A stretch of 64,000 bases of DNA from Epilithonimonas sp. JDS (GCF_021261315.1 NZ_JAJSAX010000002.1:744001-808000), one strand, 5' to 3'; shown: positions 7,819-17,254, counted from the first letter of the stretch. The notes: a model not told the origin generated them from the letters alone. Program-made: numbers and translations.

Positions 7819-7888
7819 TTATCTTTACAACATTCTAAAACTCATTCACTCTCCGACTCTCAAACCCTCAAACTCCCCCACCCAATCA

Positions 7889-8003
7889 GGAGCTATTTCC
7901 CGCTATCCGCTATTACTCCTCGCGCCATCGCTCTCCAACCCCAAACCCACCAATTCTCCAACCCAACTGTGGGGTAACCGCTACTATCGGGGCTATGGGT
8001 TTT
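7889..8003. repeat. Dispersed intergenic repeat family B, copy B1
   Basis: The left end is GGAGCTATTTCCCGCT and the right end is ATCGGGGCTATGGGTTTT. Inside are complementary TTACTCC and GGGGTAA arms flanking a variable core. Copies: 59807-59901 (same orientation), 39699-39810 and 61421-61531 (opposite orientation). It fills most of the gap between ahcY and yiaA. A 102-codon ORF over this region (7742-8050) is not credible as a gene. Confidence 0.85.
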
Positions 8004-8066
8004 CTCTTTTGATAGAAATTTTCTCAACAAATCTCAACGACTTCAATTGATTTATCAAAAAAAGAA

Positions 8067-8074
8067 TATATTTG
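8067..8074 (+). promoter_or_regulatory. -7 box of the yiaA-like gene (TATATTTG)
   Basis: A full match to TAnnTTTG, 31 nt before the ATG at 8106. Confidence 0.65.
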
Positions 8075-8105
8075 ATATTATAAAATCATTAAAAAACAAA
8101 AACTA

Positions 8106-8498
8106 ATGGCAAAACAAAAAGTGTCAAATGCTTTCGTAGCGGCATCTTGGGTCGCCTTGGGCGCAGGAATGATTGGTTTCATCACAGGACTTGCCCGCGC
8201 CGAAATGGAACTGAATGAGAAAGGCTACTACTTCACCATCCTGCTCTACGGCTTATTTGCTGTAGTTTCTTTACAGAAAGCCGTTCGTGACAAAATGGAA
8301 AATATCAAAGTAACCGATATCTATTACGGACTTTGTTGGTTCGCCACATTATCATCGATCGTTTTACTTGTAATTGGGCTTTGGAACGCGACGATTCTTC
8401 CAAGTGAAAAAGGATTTTACGCCTTTGCATTTTTGCTCGCCCTTTTCGGAGCGATTGCCGTGCAGAAAAATACACGTGATAATATGATGGAAGATTAA
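8106..8498 (+). CDS. YiaA/YiaB-family inner membrane protein
   Basis: A 130-residue protein with two copies of a two-helix unit (about residues 8-55 and 70-122). Each unit holds a hydrophobic pair joined by a short loop and ends in a charged stretch: LQKAVRDKMEN in the first and VQKNTRDNMMED in the second. This internal duplication with the K-x-x-RD-x-M ending is the YiaAB signature. It has four membrane helices with both termini probably cytoplasmic. The function of the family is unknown. It is a single gene with its own promoter and a strong terminator. Confidence 0.88.
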   Translation: MAKQKVSNAFVAASWVALGAGMIGFITGLARAEMELNEKGYYFTILLYGLFAVVSLQKAVRDKMENIKVTDIYYGLCWFATLSSIVLLVIGLWNATILPSEKGFYAFAFLLALFGAIAVQKNTRDNMMED

Positions 8499-8515
8499 AC
8501 TCATATAAATTACAG

Positions 8516-8541
8516 GCTCTCAAATATTTGAGAGCTTTTTT
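8516..8541 (+). terminator. Terminator of the yiaA-like gene
   Basis: A perfect 20-bp palindrome (GCTCTCAAAT and its complement, 8516-8535) is followed by six T residues. Confidence 0.9.
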
Positions 8542-8665
8542 ATTATATTCATAAAAATAACAGCTCTGTCAAAATTTGTAAATTGTAAAATAAATTTTTA
8601 TAAAACATACCCAAAATACATTATTTTAAGCCAACGCTAACTCATCATAATTCTTATTAATAATT

Positions 8666-9226
8666 ATGGAACAAATTATCAAAGACACGACTGCCAATCC
8701 TGCACCATTAGGACTTTTTGGCTTTGGAATGACAACTATTTTATTAAACATCCACAATGCTGGTTTCTTTGAACTCAATGCCATGATTATGGGAATGGGC
8801 ATCTTTTTCGGTGGTTTGCAGCAAGTGATTGCGGGCATTATGGAATGGAAAAAAGGGAACATATTTGCAATGTCAGCATTTACCTCTTACGGATTTTTCT
8901 GGATTTCGCTGGTTACGTTATGGCTTTTGCCTTTGATAGGCGTTGCAAAGCCTGACGGAAATTCGATGGGATGTTATTTAGGAATGTGGGGATTATTTAC
9001 ATTTGCCCTATTCATAGGCACATTGAAAGGAAATACCATTGGGAAGCTTATTTTTGGTTCTCTCGTTTTACTCTTTGCATTGTTGTCCGCAGCTAGTTTT
9101 ACCGGGAACGAAAACATCCACACAATTGCCGGCTACGAAGGGATTCTTTGTGGATCTTTTGCGTTTTATGAAGCAGCAGCTTTAGTCATTAATGAAAAAC
9201 TAGGAAGAAAAGTTTTGCCATTATAA
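8666..9226 (+). CDS. Acetate/succinate uptake transporter, GPR1/FUN34/YaaH (SatP) family
   Basis: A 186-residue membrane protein with six predicted helices. The family motif NPAPLGLFGFGMTT lies at residues 11-24 just before helix 1, followed by GMGIFFGGLQQVIAGIMEWKKGN. SatP-type channels move acetate or succinate with protons across the inner membrane as hexamers. Length matches E. coli SatP (188). No acetate-metabolism gene is adjacent, so the substrate is taken from family knowledge only. Confidence 0.9.
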   Translation: MEQIIKDTTANPAPLGLFGFGMTTILLNIHNAGFFELNAMIMGMGIFFGGLQQVIAGIMEWKKGNIFAMSAFTSYGFFWISLVTLWLLPLIGVAKPDGNSMGCYLGMWGLFTFALFIGTLKGNTIGKLIFGSLVLLFALLSAASFTGNENIHTIAGYEGILCGSFAFYEAAALVINEKLGRKVLPL

Positions 9227-9333
9227 CAGTTTCAAAATACTAAAACTACGCAATCGCCGAGCACTTCTATCGATTCATCCTTGTCTCCTGATACTTTTCT
9301 TAGTAAATTGCTAACTTAAAAATTTCAAAAAAA

Positions 9334-10776
9334 ATGGAATATTCTCAACTGGAACCAAAAGTGATCTGGAAAAACTTCGAAGCACTTAATTCCGTTCCAA
9401 GACCTTCGAAAAAAGAAGAAAAAGTTATCAAATTCATAAAGGAATTCGGGGAAAAACTTGGATTACCAACGACAGTTGACGAAACAGGAAATGTCATCAT
9501 CACAAAACCTGCAACTGCCGGAATGGAAAATCGTCAGCAAATAGTGATGCAATCCCACCTTGATATGGTTTGTCAAAAAAACAACGACGTCGATTTTGAC
9601 TTCGAAACTCAGGGCATCCAGATGTTTGTAGATGGTGATTGGGTAAAAGCGAAAGGAACCACTTTGGGCGCTGACAACGGTTTGGGTGTTGCGACCATAA
9701 TGTCGATTCTTGAAAGTAATGACATTGCTCATCCAGATTTGGAAGCACTTTTCACAATTGATGAAGAAACCGGAATGACCGGCGCTTTAGCTTTGAAACC
9801 CGGACAATTGAAAGGCGAAATCTTATTAAACCTTGACACCGAGGAAGATGACGAAATCGACATCGGATGTGCCGGTGGTGTTGATGTAACAGCGTCTACT
9901 AAATTTGATTTAAATGAAGTTAAAGACAATACTTTTAAAATTGAAATCAAAGGTTTGCAAGGTGGACATTCCGGAATGGATATCATAAAGGGTCTTGGAA
10001 ATTCTAATAAACTTCTTGGAAGATTCTTATTTTTAGCTTTAGAAAATCAAATTCAATTAGTTTCGATTGATGGCGGAAGTTTGAGAAATGCGATTCCTAG
10101 AGAAGCTGTTTCAATATTTTCAGTAGAAAATTCTTCTGAGTTTCTGAAAAAAGCAGAACAACTGAAATCTGAAATTTTAGAAGAATTTGCTTCATTAGAA
10201 AAAGATTTAATTATCAATATCGAAAAAACAGATTCTTCTGAAAATGCGATCAGTTTTGAAGATTCGAAGAAAGTCATTTTTACAATAAATGCCGCTCACA
10301 ACGGCGTTTTCCGGATGAGTCCCGATGTAGAAGGATTGGTAGAAGCATCCAACAATGTTGCAAGAGTCGAATTAAAAAATGGCGGAATCAAAATCCTCAA
10401 TCTAACCAGATCATCCGTTGAATCTACAAAATGGGAAGTTGCAAACCAGCTGAAATCTGCATTTGAAAGCAATGGTCTGAAAACAGAGTTTGGTGGTTCA
10501 TATCCAGGCTGGAAACCAAAACCGGATGCAGAAATCATCCAAGTGATGACGGATCTTTATGAAAATAATTTTGGAGAAAAACCAATGGTTGTTGCCTGCC
10601 ACGCCGGTTTAGAATGCGGCATCATCGGTGCCAATTATCCGAAAATGGAAATGGTAAGTTTCGGGCCAACGATCAAAGGCGCGCACTCGCCGGATGAACG
10701 AGCGAATGTTGCTTCGGTTCAGAAATTCTGGAAGTACACGCAGGAAATTTTGAAAAACATTCCGATCAAGAAATAA
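9334..10776 (+). CDS. pepD: Aminoacyl-histidine dipeptidase (cytosolic non-specific dipeptidase, M20C)
   Basis: A 480-residue metallopeptidase of the M20C group that cleaves dipeptides such as Xaa-His in the cytoplasm. Zinc ligands and catalytic residues are visible in order: His in MQSHLDMVCQ, Asp in LGADNGLGVA, the Glu-Glu pair in TIDEETGMTG, Asp in LNLDTEEDD and the late His in IKGAHSPDERA. The lid domain sits between about residues 200 and 400, including KIEIKGLQGGHSGMDI. Full length for the family (E. coli PepD 485). It is preceded by a near-consensus TACTTTTC box and followed by its own terminator. Confidence 0.95.
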   Translation: MEYSQLEPKVIWKNFEALNSVPRPSKKEEKVIKFIKEFGEKLGLPTTVDETGNVIITKPATAGMENRQQIVMQSHLDMVCQKNNDVDFDFETQGIQMFVDGDWVKAKGTTLGADNGLGVATIMSILESNDIAHPDLEALFTIDEETGMTGALALKPGQLKGEILLNLDTEEDDEIDIGCAGGVDVTASTKFDLNEVKDNTFKIEIKGLQGGHSGMDIIKGLGNSNKLLGRFLFLALENQIQLVSIDGGSLRNAIPREAVSIFSVENSSEFLKKAEQLKSEILEEFASLEKDLIINIEKTDSSENAISFEDSKKVIFTINAAHNGVFRMSPDVEGLVEASNNVARVELKNGGIKILNLTRSSVESTKWEVANQLKSAFESNGLKTEFGGSYPGWKPKPDAEIIQVMTDLYENNFGEKPMVVACHAGLECGIIGANYPKMEMVSFGPTIKGAHSPDERANVASVQKFWKYTQEILKNIPIKK

Positions 10777-10787
10777 CCTTATATTAC

Positions 10788-10816
10788 AATCCGGCTGAAA
10801 TGCCGGATTTTTTATT
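10788..10816 (+). terminator. Terminator of pepD
   Basis: An 8-bp stem, AATCCGGC with GCCGGATT (10788-10795, 10102 nt into the operon-free gap at 10802-10809), has a six-base loop and is followed by a T run. Confidence 0.8.
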
Positions 10817-10884
10817 TTACTTAATATTAATTAAAAATTTAATAATTTAATACAGTCGATATTTAATTTAATTCAAAAATTAAC

Positions 10885-10892
10885 TACTTTAG
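10885..10892 (+). promoter_or_regulatory. -7-like box of the first protease gene (TACTTTAG)
   Basis: One mismatch from TAnnTTTG, 23 nt before ATG 10916. The second protease gene has an equally off-consensus TAATTTAG box, which suggests the tandem pair is expressed by related promoters. Confidence 0.45.
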
Positions 10893-10915
10893 CAAACAAA
10901 TTAATATTAGTGCAT

Positions 10916-13657
10916 ATGAAGAAACAATTACTATGTTTAGGAGTTCTGGGCTTGTTTTTAGGATCCACAAGTGCTTTTACGGCTCAGAATTATATCAATA
11001 AAAAAATCAAAGATGAGCAAGGCAATCTGAGCCTTGTTACTTTTAATCAAAACAGCAATCTGACCTCATCTTCCGCCAACTCGATTTTTGCCGAAGTTCT
11101 GAAATTAGCGCCTAATGTAGAATTAAGATTAAGTCAAAATTTAGCCGAAGGAAAATTCTCGGACGAGAAATACAAAATGTTTTTCAATAATATTCCGGTA
11201 GAATTTGGCGGTTACAATCTTCATTACAAAGAAGGAAAGCTGACCAGTATGAACGGGGAAATCTTCTCTACAGAAAATGCTAAAACCAATCCACAGATCA
11301 CTGCTGCTGATGCATTTCAGAAAGCTTTGAATAGCGTGAAAGCTGAGAAATATATGTGGGAAGATGCTGTATATGTTGCAGAAAATAAGTACAAAAAACC
11401 GGAAGGACAATTGGTTCTACTTCCCGTGCAGACCAATGAGGGAGAGATCAAACTTTTCCTGGCTTATAAATTTGATATTTATGCTGCACAGCCAATCAGC
11501 AGAGCGATTATTTATGTAGACGCAATCGACGGAAGAATTATTTTTTCCAATGCTGTTCTAAAACATCAAAACGATAATCTGATTCAAATTAATTCAAAAA
11601 AGGAAACGCCGATCAGCATTGCAACTGCGTACAAAAATCCACTGGTATTTGAAACCGGAAATGCAGACACAAGATACAGCGGTGCGAAACAGATCGAAAC
11701 CACATTGGTCTCCGGAAGCTATGTGTTGCAAGACGCCACCAGAGGAAATGGCGTGAAAACTTATAACCTTAAGAAATCTTCTACCATCAGCTCAGGTGTA
11801 GATTTTAAAGATACCGACAACAACTGGACCACTGCGGAACATAATAATTCTACATTTGACAATGCTGCATTGGACGCACATTGGGGCGTTGAGAAGACTT
11901 ATGATTACTTCAAAACAACCTTCAACAGAAATAGTTATGACAATGCTGGTGCAGTCTTGAAAAGCTACGTGCATTACGGCAGTAGTTATGAGAATGCTGG
12001 CTGGTCTGGCACCGAAATGATCTATGGTGATGGCGCTTCAACATTCCGTCCGTTGACAGCATTTGATGTGACAGCGCACGAATTGGGACACGCCGTTTGC
12101 GAATATACAGCCGACTTGGCTTACCAGAGAGAATCCGGCGCAATGAATGAAGGTTTTTCTGATATTTGGGGCGCAGTAGTCGAGCACAAATATGCTCCGG
12201 AAAAACAGAATTTCTTGATTGGTGAAGATATTACCATTGCTACTCCAGGTTATTTGAGATCTATGAGCAATCCAAAAGTTGCCCTTTCAAAACAGCCAGA
12301 TACTTACCGTGGAATCAACTGGAAAGCTGCAACTGTAGAAGAAGGCTGTACAACACCGATTGGCGGATCTTTTGGAAACGACTATTGCGGGGTACACACC
12401 AACAGCGGCGTTCTAAACCATTGGTTTTACATTCTCGTGATGGGAAAAACAGGAACCAACGATCTTGGAAAATCTTACAGCGTAACGGGAATCGGCTGGG
12501 ACAAAGCAGAGAAAATTGTTTATAAATTAGAGTCCACTTATCTTACCGCTAACTCTACTTACAAAAACGCGCGGGATTTTGGCGTTCAGGTTGCAAAGGA
12601 ATTATTTGGAGACAAAACCCCGGAAGCTATTGCAACTCAGGATGCTTTCTATGCGGTGGGAATTGGAACGAAATATCTGGCCGTTCCAGACACTACTCCA
12701 CCAACAATTCCTACAAATCTGGTTGCAAGCAATACCAAAGGTACAAGTACTAATCTCAACTGGAATGCTTCTACAGATAATGAAGATATGGACGGCTACA
12801 TCATCTACAAAGACGGTGTTGAAATCGCCAGAATATCTACTTTAACGTATAAAGTGACAGGATTAACCAGACAGACAACTTATAATTTCACAGTCAAAGC
12901 AAAGGATGTTTATGACAACATTTCTGCAGTAAGCAACACCGCCACTGTAACGACTACAAACCAGGTTGAATATTGCACATCCGCAGGAACGAGCACAGCA
13001 GATGAAAAAATCAAACGTGTCGTTTTTGGAACGATTGATAATACTAGTACTGGCACAACCGGCTATGAGGACTTTACAAATCTGTCGACAGAAGTTACCG
13101 AATCCAAATCTTATCCTATCAGCATCACTCCGGTTTGGACAGGCACTGTTTACAACGAAGCGTACACCGTATTTATTGACTGGAATGCAGATGGCGATTT
13201 TGATGATGCCAATGAAAAAGCCTTCACACAAGCCGGAACTAAAAATACACCTGTAACCGGAACCATCACCGTTCCTAGTGGAATTGCTTTCGATACGCCT
13301 TTGGTGATGAGAGTTTCTATGAAATTCAACACCGTGCCGACTGCTTGTGAAACATTCTCTTACGGACAGGTTGAGGATTATACTCTGATCGGTAAAAAAT
13401 TCCTGGCTGTATCCGATGCTGCGAAAGGAAATGCGACTCTTTTATATCCAAATCCTGTGAAAGATCTGATCAATATCCAGTCAAAAGATTCTGCTGAGTT
13501 TTCTTATCAGATTTATAGTGCTGCCGGACAAATTGTTCTGAAAGGTAAATCTGCTGATAAAAAAATCAATGCACAGAATTTGTCTTCTGGAAATTACATT
13601 ATCGAACTGACAGATAAAAACGGAGAGAAAACCACTCAGAAGTTTATCAAAAAATAA
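10916..13657 (+). CDS. Secreted thermolysin-like M4 metalloprotease with FN3, GEVED and T9SS sorting domains (tandem copy 1)
   Basis: A 913-residue exported protease. Order: signal peptide (residues 1-24), FTP/PepSY-type propeptide (about 30-230), M4 catalytic domain with HELGH at 388-392 and the third zinc ligand Glu412 in GAMNEG, the proton-donor region HTNSGVLNHWFY, a fibronectin type III domain (about 595-680), a GEVED domain ending in GQVEDYTL, and a type A T9SS tail beginning NPVKDLIN and ending KFIKK. ATG 10916 is preferred over the in-frame GTG at 10910 because it gives a standard signal peptide. A paralogue of the same layout follows. It should be activated by propeptide removal and act at or outside the cell surface. 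Confidence 0.95.
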   Translation: MKKQLLCLGVLGLFLGSTSAFTAQNYINKKIKDEQGNLSLVTFNQNSNLTSSSANSIFAEVLKLAPNVELRLSQNLAEGKFSDEKYKMFFNNIPVEFGGYNLHYKEGKLTSMNGEIFSTENAKTNPQITAADAFQKALNSVKAEKYMWEDAVYVAENKYKKPEGQLVLLPVQTNEGEIKLFLAYKFDIYAAQPISRAIIYVDAIDGRIIFSNAVLKHQNDNLIQINSKKETPISIATAYKNPLVFETGNADTRYSGAKQIETTLVSGSYVLQDATRGNGVKTYNLKKSSTISSGVDFKDTDNNWTTAEHNNSTFDNAALDAHWGVEKTYDYFKTTFNRNSYDNAGAVLKSYVHYGSSYENAGWSGTEMIYGDGASTFRPLTAFDVTAHELGHAVCEYTADLAYQRESGAMNEGFSDIWGAVVEHKYAPEKQNFLIGEDITIATPGYLRSMSNPKVALSKQPDTYRGINWKAATVEEGCTTPIGGSFGNDYCGVHTNSGVLNHWFYILVMGKTGTNDLGKSYSVTGIGWDKAEKIVYKLESTYLTANSTYKNARDFGVQVAKELFGDKTPEAIATQDAFYAVGIGTKYLAVPDTTPPTIPTNLVASNTKGTSTNLNWNASTDNEDMDGYIIYKDGVEIARISTLTYKVTGLTRQTTYNFTVKAKDVYDNISAVSNTATVTTTNQVEYCTSAGTSTADEKIKRVVFGTIDNTSTGTTGYEDFTNLSTEVTESKSYPISITPVWTGTVYNEAYTVFIDWNADGDFDDANEKAFTQAGTKNTPVTGTITVPSGIAFDTPLVMRVSMKFNTVPTACETFSYGQVEDYTLIGKKFLAVSDAAKGNATLLYPNPVKDLINIQSKDSAEFSYQIYSAAGQIVLKGKSADKKINAQNLSSGNYIIELTDKNGEKTTQKFIKK

Positions 13658-13677
13658 AATTTAAAATTAATCTCATC

Positions 13678-13705
13678 AAAGCTTCCAAATCTGGAAGCTT
13701 TTTTT
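13678..13705 (+). terminator. Terminator of protease copy 1
   Basis: A 10-bp stem (AAAGCTTCCA with TGGAAGCTTT), a four-base loop and a T run. The two protease genes are therefore separate transcription units. Confidence 0.88.
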
Positions 13706-13835
13706 GTTTAATAATGTTGATCACATAAGTGTTTAATTATCTATTCAAAAACAAATATATCAATCATCCACAACAATTATTATCAAATTTAAACTTTAAT
13801 CACAATTTATTTAATAATAATTAATCAAAATAACA

Positions 13836-13863
13836 TTTGTACTGAATTTTTTAATTAATTTAG
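13836..13863 (+). promoter_or_regulatory. Putative promoter of protease copy 2
   Basis: TTTG at 13836-13839 and TAATTTAG at 13856-13863 are separated by 16 nt. The same TTTG-N16-box spacing is seen at tsaD and at the beta-repeat gene in this window. The -7 box has one mismatch from consensus. Confidence 0.45.
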
Positions 13864-13885
13864 TAACGTAAAAAAAATATATAAG

Positions 13886-16630
13886 ATGAAAAAAAATTTA
13901 CTAAATCTAGGTCTTATAGGATTGCTCGGCTTCACGGCTAACTTAAAAGGACAAGAGTACATTGAGAAAAAAGTAACCGAGAAAAATGGCAACATCAGTC
14001 TCGTGACTTTTAAAAGCGATGCCAAATTAAAATCTAATTCAAAATCTGAATTGTTTAAGGACGTTCTTAAACTTTCTCCAAATTCCGAACTTCGTCTTTC
14101 CAAATTTGAAAAAGATGCGACAGGCAATTTTCTGGATGAGAAATACCAACTCTATTACAATAATATTAAAGTAGAATTCGGAATCTATAATTTGCATTAC
14201 AAAAATGGCAGTCTTACCAGCATGAATGGTGAAATCTTCGGTACTGAAAATGTAAAAACATCACCAAGTATTTCTTCATCATCAGCCTTAGACAAAGCAA
14301 TTACAAGTGTAGGTGCGGAAAAATATATGTGGGACGATTTCGCAAGTAATGTTGATCATTACAAAAAACCAAGCGGAGAACTAGTCCTTCTTCCTTTGCA
14401 GCAGGCAGATGAAACATTTAAACTGACATTAGCTTATAAATTTGATGTTTTTGCATCGCAGCCAATGAGCAGAGCTTATATCTATGTGGATGCTGCCACT
14501 GGAAAAATTCTTTTGACCGACGCCATCATAAAGCACGCAACCCACAACAACGTTTTAACAAAAGATCTTGATACAGAAAAAATGATTTCTGATGTCAAGG
14601 ATTCAAATCTTAAAACGACGCTATCCAACCTGGTTCCTGCAAATGCGGATACGCGTTACACAGGTGCACAGTCGATAGAAACATCTTTGGCATCGTCGGG
14701 CACCAATTATATTTTGTATGACACCACAAGAGGAAGCGGTGTGCGAACATATAATTTGAAAAAGAGCACTACCATCACTAACACAGATTTTACAGATGCA
14801 GATAACAACTGGACTGCTGCAGAATTTAACAATTCGACCTTTGACAATGCAGCTTTGGACGCGCATTTCGGTGTTGAAAAAACTTATGATTACTTTAAAA
14901 ATGTTCACAACAGAGACAGTTATGACAACTTAGGATCAATTCTGAGAAGTTATGTGCATTATGGGAACAATATAAATAATGCTTTTTGGTCAGGCACCTA
15001 TATGCTCTACGGAGACGGCGACAGAACTTCTAACTTTAATGTGTTGACGGCGTTTGACGTAACGGCACACGAGCTTGGTCACGGCGTTTGTGCATTTACC
15101 GCAAATCTAACTTACAACCGGGAATCCGGCGCAATGAATGAGGGCCTTTCCGACATTTGGGGCGCAGTTGTGGAACACACTTATTTACCGAATAAACAGG
15201 CATTTTCCATTGGCGAAGATATCACATTATATTCTCCGTACTACCTAAGATCGATGAGCAATCCGAAATCTGCAGGACAGCCGGACACGTACCGCGGACT
15301 CAACTGGATTCCGGCAACAGTAGCTGAAGGATGCATCACACCAGGTCAAAACACGAATGATTACTGCGGCGTTCATACCAACAGCGGCGTTTTGAACCAT
15401 TGGTACTATGTATTAGTTCAGGGTAAAACAGGAACTAATGATATTGGAAAATCTTATTCAGTAACCGGAATCGGATTTGAAAAAGCAGCCAAAATCGTTT
15501 ACCGATTAGAAACCAATTACCTGACAGCTAACGCTACATATATGAATGCCCGAGATTATGGCATTCAGGCGGCAATCGATTTGTATGGAGCAGCTTCGGC
15601 GGAGGCTATTGCAACACAAGATGCTTTTTATGCAGTAGGTTTGGGTGCAAAATATAATCCAGTTCCGGATACTATAGCGCCGACAACGCCATTAAATCTT
15701 ACTGCTTCCGAAACTACGCACGTTTCGACCTATCTCAAATGGGACGCGGCGACAGATAATTTTGCAATGGACGGATACAACATTTATAAAGATGATGTTC
15801 TTCTGACTTCAACCTACAACACTACTTATTACGTGACGGGACTTACTGCAGCCACCAGCTATAATTTTAAGATTAAAGCAAAAGACGAAGCCGGAAATTT
15901 ATCCGAATTCAGTAATAATGCAGCTGTCACAACTTTAGCAACAGGAAATACTTACTGTACTTCTCAAGCCGGAAACACCAGCTTTATGAAGATCAAAAAT
16001 GTAAAACTAAATACAATTGACAACACAAGTACGAGCGGAAACGGGTATGAAGATTTTTCTTACATCTCAACCAATCTGACGAAAGGAAATCAATACACGA
16101 TCACTTTGACACCGGAATTCAGTTCGACAGCTTACAACTTACGTTATTACATTTATGCGGATTACAACAACAATGGTGTCTTCACAAACACAGGAGAAAA
16201 TGTTGCAACGACTTCCTCTACAGGCACGGTTTCCGCTACATTTACAGTCCCTACAACAGCAGTGACAGGAAAAGTAAGGCTCAGAATTGTGGGATCCTAC
16301 AACGCCGCTACTTCTTGTAATACAAACACTTACGGACAGACAGAAGATTATTCAATCAATCTTCAGAGTGAAGTCTTGGCAGTTTCTGATGTTAATAAAG
16401 GAAATCAAACTCTCATCTATCCAAATCCGGTAAAAGATTTCATCAACATTCAATCAAAAGATTCCAGTGAATTGTCTTACCAGATTTACAATACTGCAGG
16501 ACAAGTGGTTGCGACAGGCAAATCATCTGACAAAAAGATTAATGCTCAAAAACTATCTTCAGGAAATTACATTTTGGAATTGACCGATAGAAACGGAGAG
16601 AAAACCACTCAGAAGTTTATTAAGAAATAA
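13886..16630 (+). CDS. Secreted thermolysin-like M4 metalloprotease with FN3, GEVED and T9SS sorting domains (tandem copy 2)
   Basis: A 914-residue paralogue of the preceding protease with the same domain order: signal peptide, FTP/PepSY propeptide, M4 catalytic domain (HELGH at 395-399, third ligand Glu419 in GAMNEG), FN3, GEVED and T9SS tail. The propeptide and FN3 parts have diverged, while the catalytic core and sorting tail remain close; the last codons share a 29-nt identical stretch with copy 1, which suggests recent exchange or strong constraint there. It is probably a product of tandem duplication. It has its own promoter and terminator. The two copies may differ in specificity or in timing of expression. 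Confidence 0.95.
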   Translation: MKKNLLNLGLIGLLGFTANLKGQEYIEKKVTEKNGNISLVTFKSDAKLKSNSKSELFKDVLKLSPNSELRLSKFEKDATGNFLDEKYQLYYNNIKVEFGIYNLHYKNGSLTSMNGEIFGTENVKTSPSISSSSALDKAITSVGAEKYMWDDFASNVDHYKKPSGELVLLPLQQADETFKLTLAYKFDVFASQPMSRAYIYVDAATGKILLTDAIIKHATHNNVLTKDLDTEKMISDVKDSNLKTTLSNLVPANADTRYTGAQSIETSLASSGTNYILYDTTRGSGVRTYNLKKSTTITNTDFTDADNNWTAAEFNNSTFDNAALDAHFGVEKTYDYFKNVHNRDSYDNLGSILRSYVHYGNNINNAFWSGTYMLYGDGDRTSNFNVLTAFDVTAHELGHGVCAFTANLTYNRESGAMNEGLSDIWGAVVEHTYLPNKQAFSIGEDITLYSPYYLRSMSNPKSAGQPDTYRGLNWIPATVAEGCITPGQNTNDYCGVHTNSGVLNHWYYVLVQGKTGTNDIGKSYSVTGIGFEKAAKIVYRLETNYLTANATYMNARDYGIQAAIDLYGAASAEAIATQDAFYAVGLGAKYNPVPDTIAPTTPLNLTASETTHVSTYLKWDAATDNFAMDGYNIYKDDVLLTSTYNTTYYVTGLTAATSYNFKIKAKDEAGNLSEFSNNAAVTTLATGNTYCTSQAGNTSFMKIKNVKLNTIDNTSTSGNGYEDFSYISTNLTKGNQYTITLTPEFSSTAYNLRYYIYADYNNNGVFTNTGENVATTSSTGTVSATFTVPTTAVTGKVRLRIVGSYNAATSCNTNTYGQTEDYSINLQSEVLAVSDVNKGNQTLIYPNPVKDFINIQSKDSSELSYQIYNTAGQVVATGKSSDKKINAQKLSSGNYILELTDRNGEKTTQKFIKK

Positions 16631-16648
16631 TTTTAAATAACTAAACCA

Positions 16649-16674
16649 AAACTCCCAAGCCCGGGAGTTTTTTG
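16649..16674 (+). terminator. Terminator of protease copy 2
   Basis: AAACTCCC pairs with GGGAGTTT across a six-base loop, followed by a T run. Confidence 0.85.
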
Positions 16675-16701
16675 TTTTAAGATAGATTATTACACACAAA
16701 A

Positions 16702-16726
16702 AAAGCACTCAAAAATTGAGTGCTTT
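16702..16726 (-). terminator. Terminator of slyD
   Basis: An 11-bp stem (AAAGCACTCAA with TTGAGTGCTTT). On the minus strand it is followed by a run of T residues (plus-strand A at 16698-16704). Confidence 0.85.
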
Positions 16727-16753
16727 GCTATATAATTCAGAAAGAATTTTTGA

Positions 16754-17254
16754 TTAATGACCGGAATGACCGTCTTCGCCGTGAGCGTGGCCGTGCGCCA
16801 ATTCTTCTTCTGTTGCCGGACGGGCATTTAGAATCTCAACATCGAAAAACAAACTCTTGCCTGCCATTGGATGATTGAGATCTACGTTTACAGTTTCTGG
16901 AGTTACTTCTACAACCATCGCCTGGAAGTTATTCCCCTGATTGTCTGCTAAAGGCAAAACAGCACCTACCGGAGGCAACTCCTGTCCTTCGAACATCGCT
17001 ACAGGCAATTGTGTAACCGCTTCCGGATCTCTTTCGCCATAGCCTTCTGCCGGTGCAATCTCGAAAGAAGCCTTATCGCCGATATTCAGATTTTTAATTT
17101 CTTCTTCAAATTTCGGAATCATCATTCCAACACCGTAAAGAAATGTTAAAGCGTTTTCTGCAGAAGTTTCTTCCACAAACACTTTCTCTCCACTTTCATC
17201 ATTAGTATGCAGAACGTACTTAAGCGTTACTACATGATTTTTGTCTAATGCCAT
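16754..17254 (-). CDS. slyD: FKBP-type peptidyl-prolyl isomerase, SlyD-like
   Basis: A 166-residue prolyl isomerase and chaperone. The FKBP fold is interrupted by an insert-in-flap (IF) chaperone domain (about residues 70-130), as in SlyD, and the PPIase part shows GMMIPKFEEEIKNLNIGDK. The C-terminus is rich in histidine (AHGHAHGEDGHSGH), the metal-binding tail that in E. coli SlyD delivers nickel. The tail here is short, so a metal role is possible but not shown. It is divergent from radA with a 150-bp shared control region. Confidence 0.92.
   Translation of the reverse strand: MALDKNHVVTLKYVLHTNDESGEKVFVEETSAENALTFLYGVGMMIPKFEEEIKNLNIGDKASFEIAPAEGYGERDPEAVTQLPVAMFEGQELPPVGAVLPLADNQGNNFQAMVVEVTPETVNVDLNHPMAGKSLFFDVEILNARPATEEELAHGHAHGEDGHSGH

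Noticed and set aside
7742-8050. A 102-codon ORF directly after ahcY
   Set aside because: It runs through a heptamer tract, the ahcY terminator and repeat B1; composition is Ser/Pro/Thr-rich without domain pattern. The open frame comes from repeat sequence.
12579-12845. An 88-codon ORF inside protease copy 1
   Set aside because: Shadow of the M4/FN3 coding sequence in another frame.
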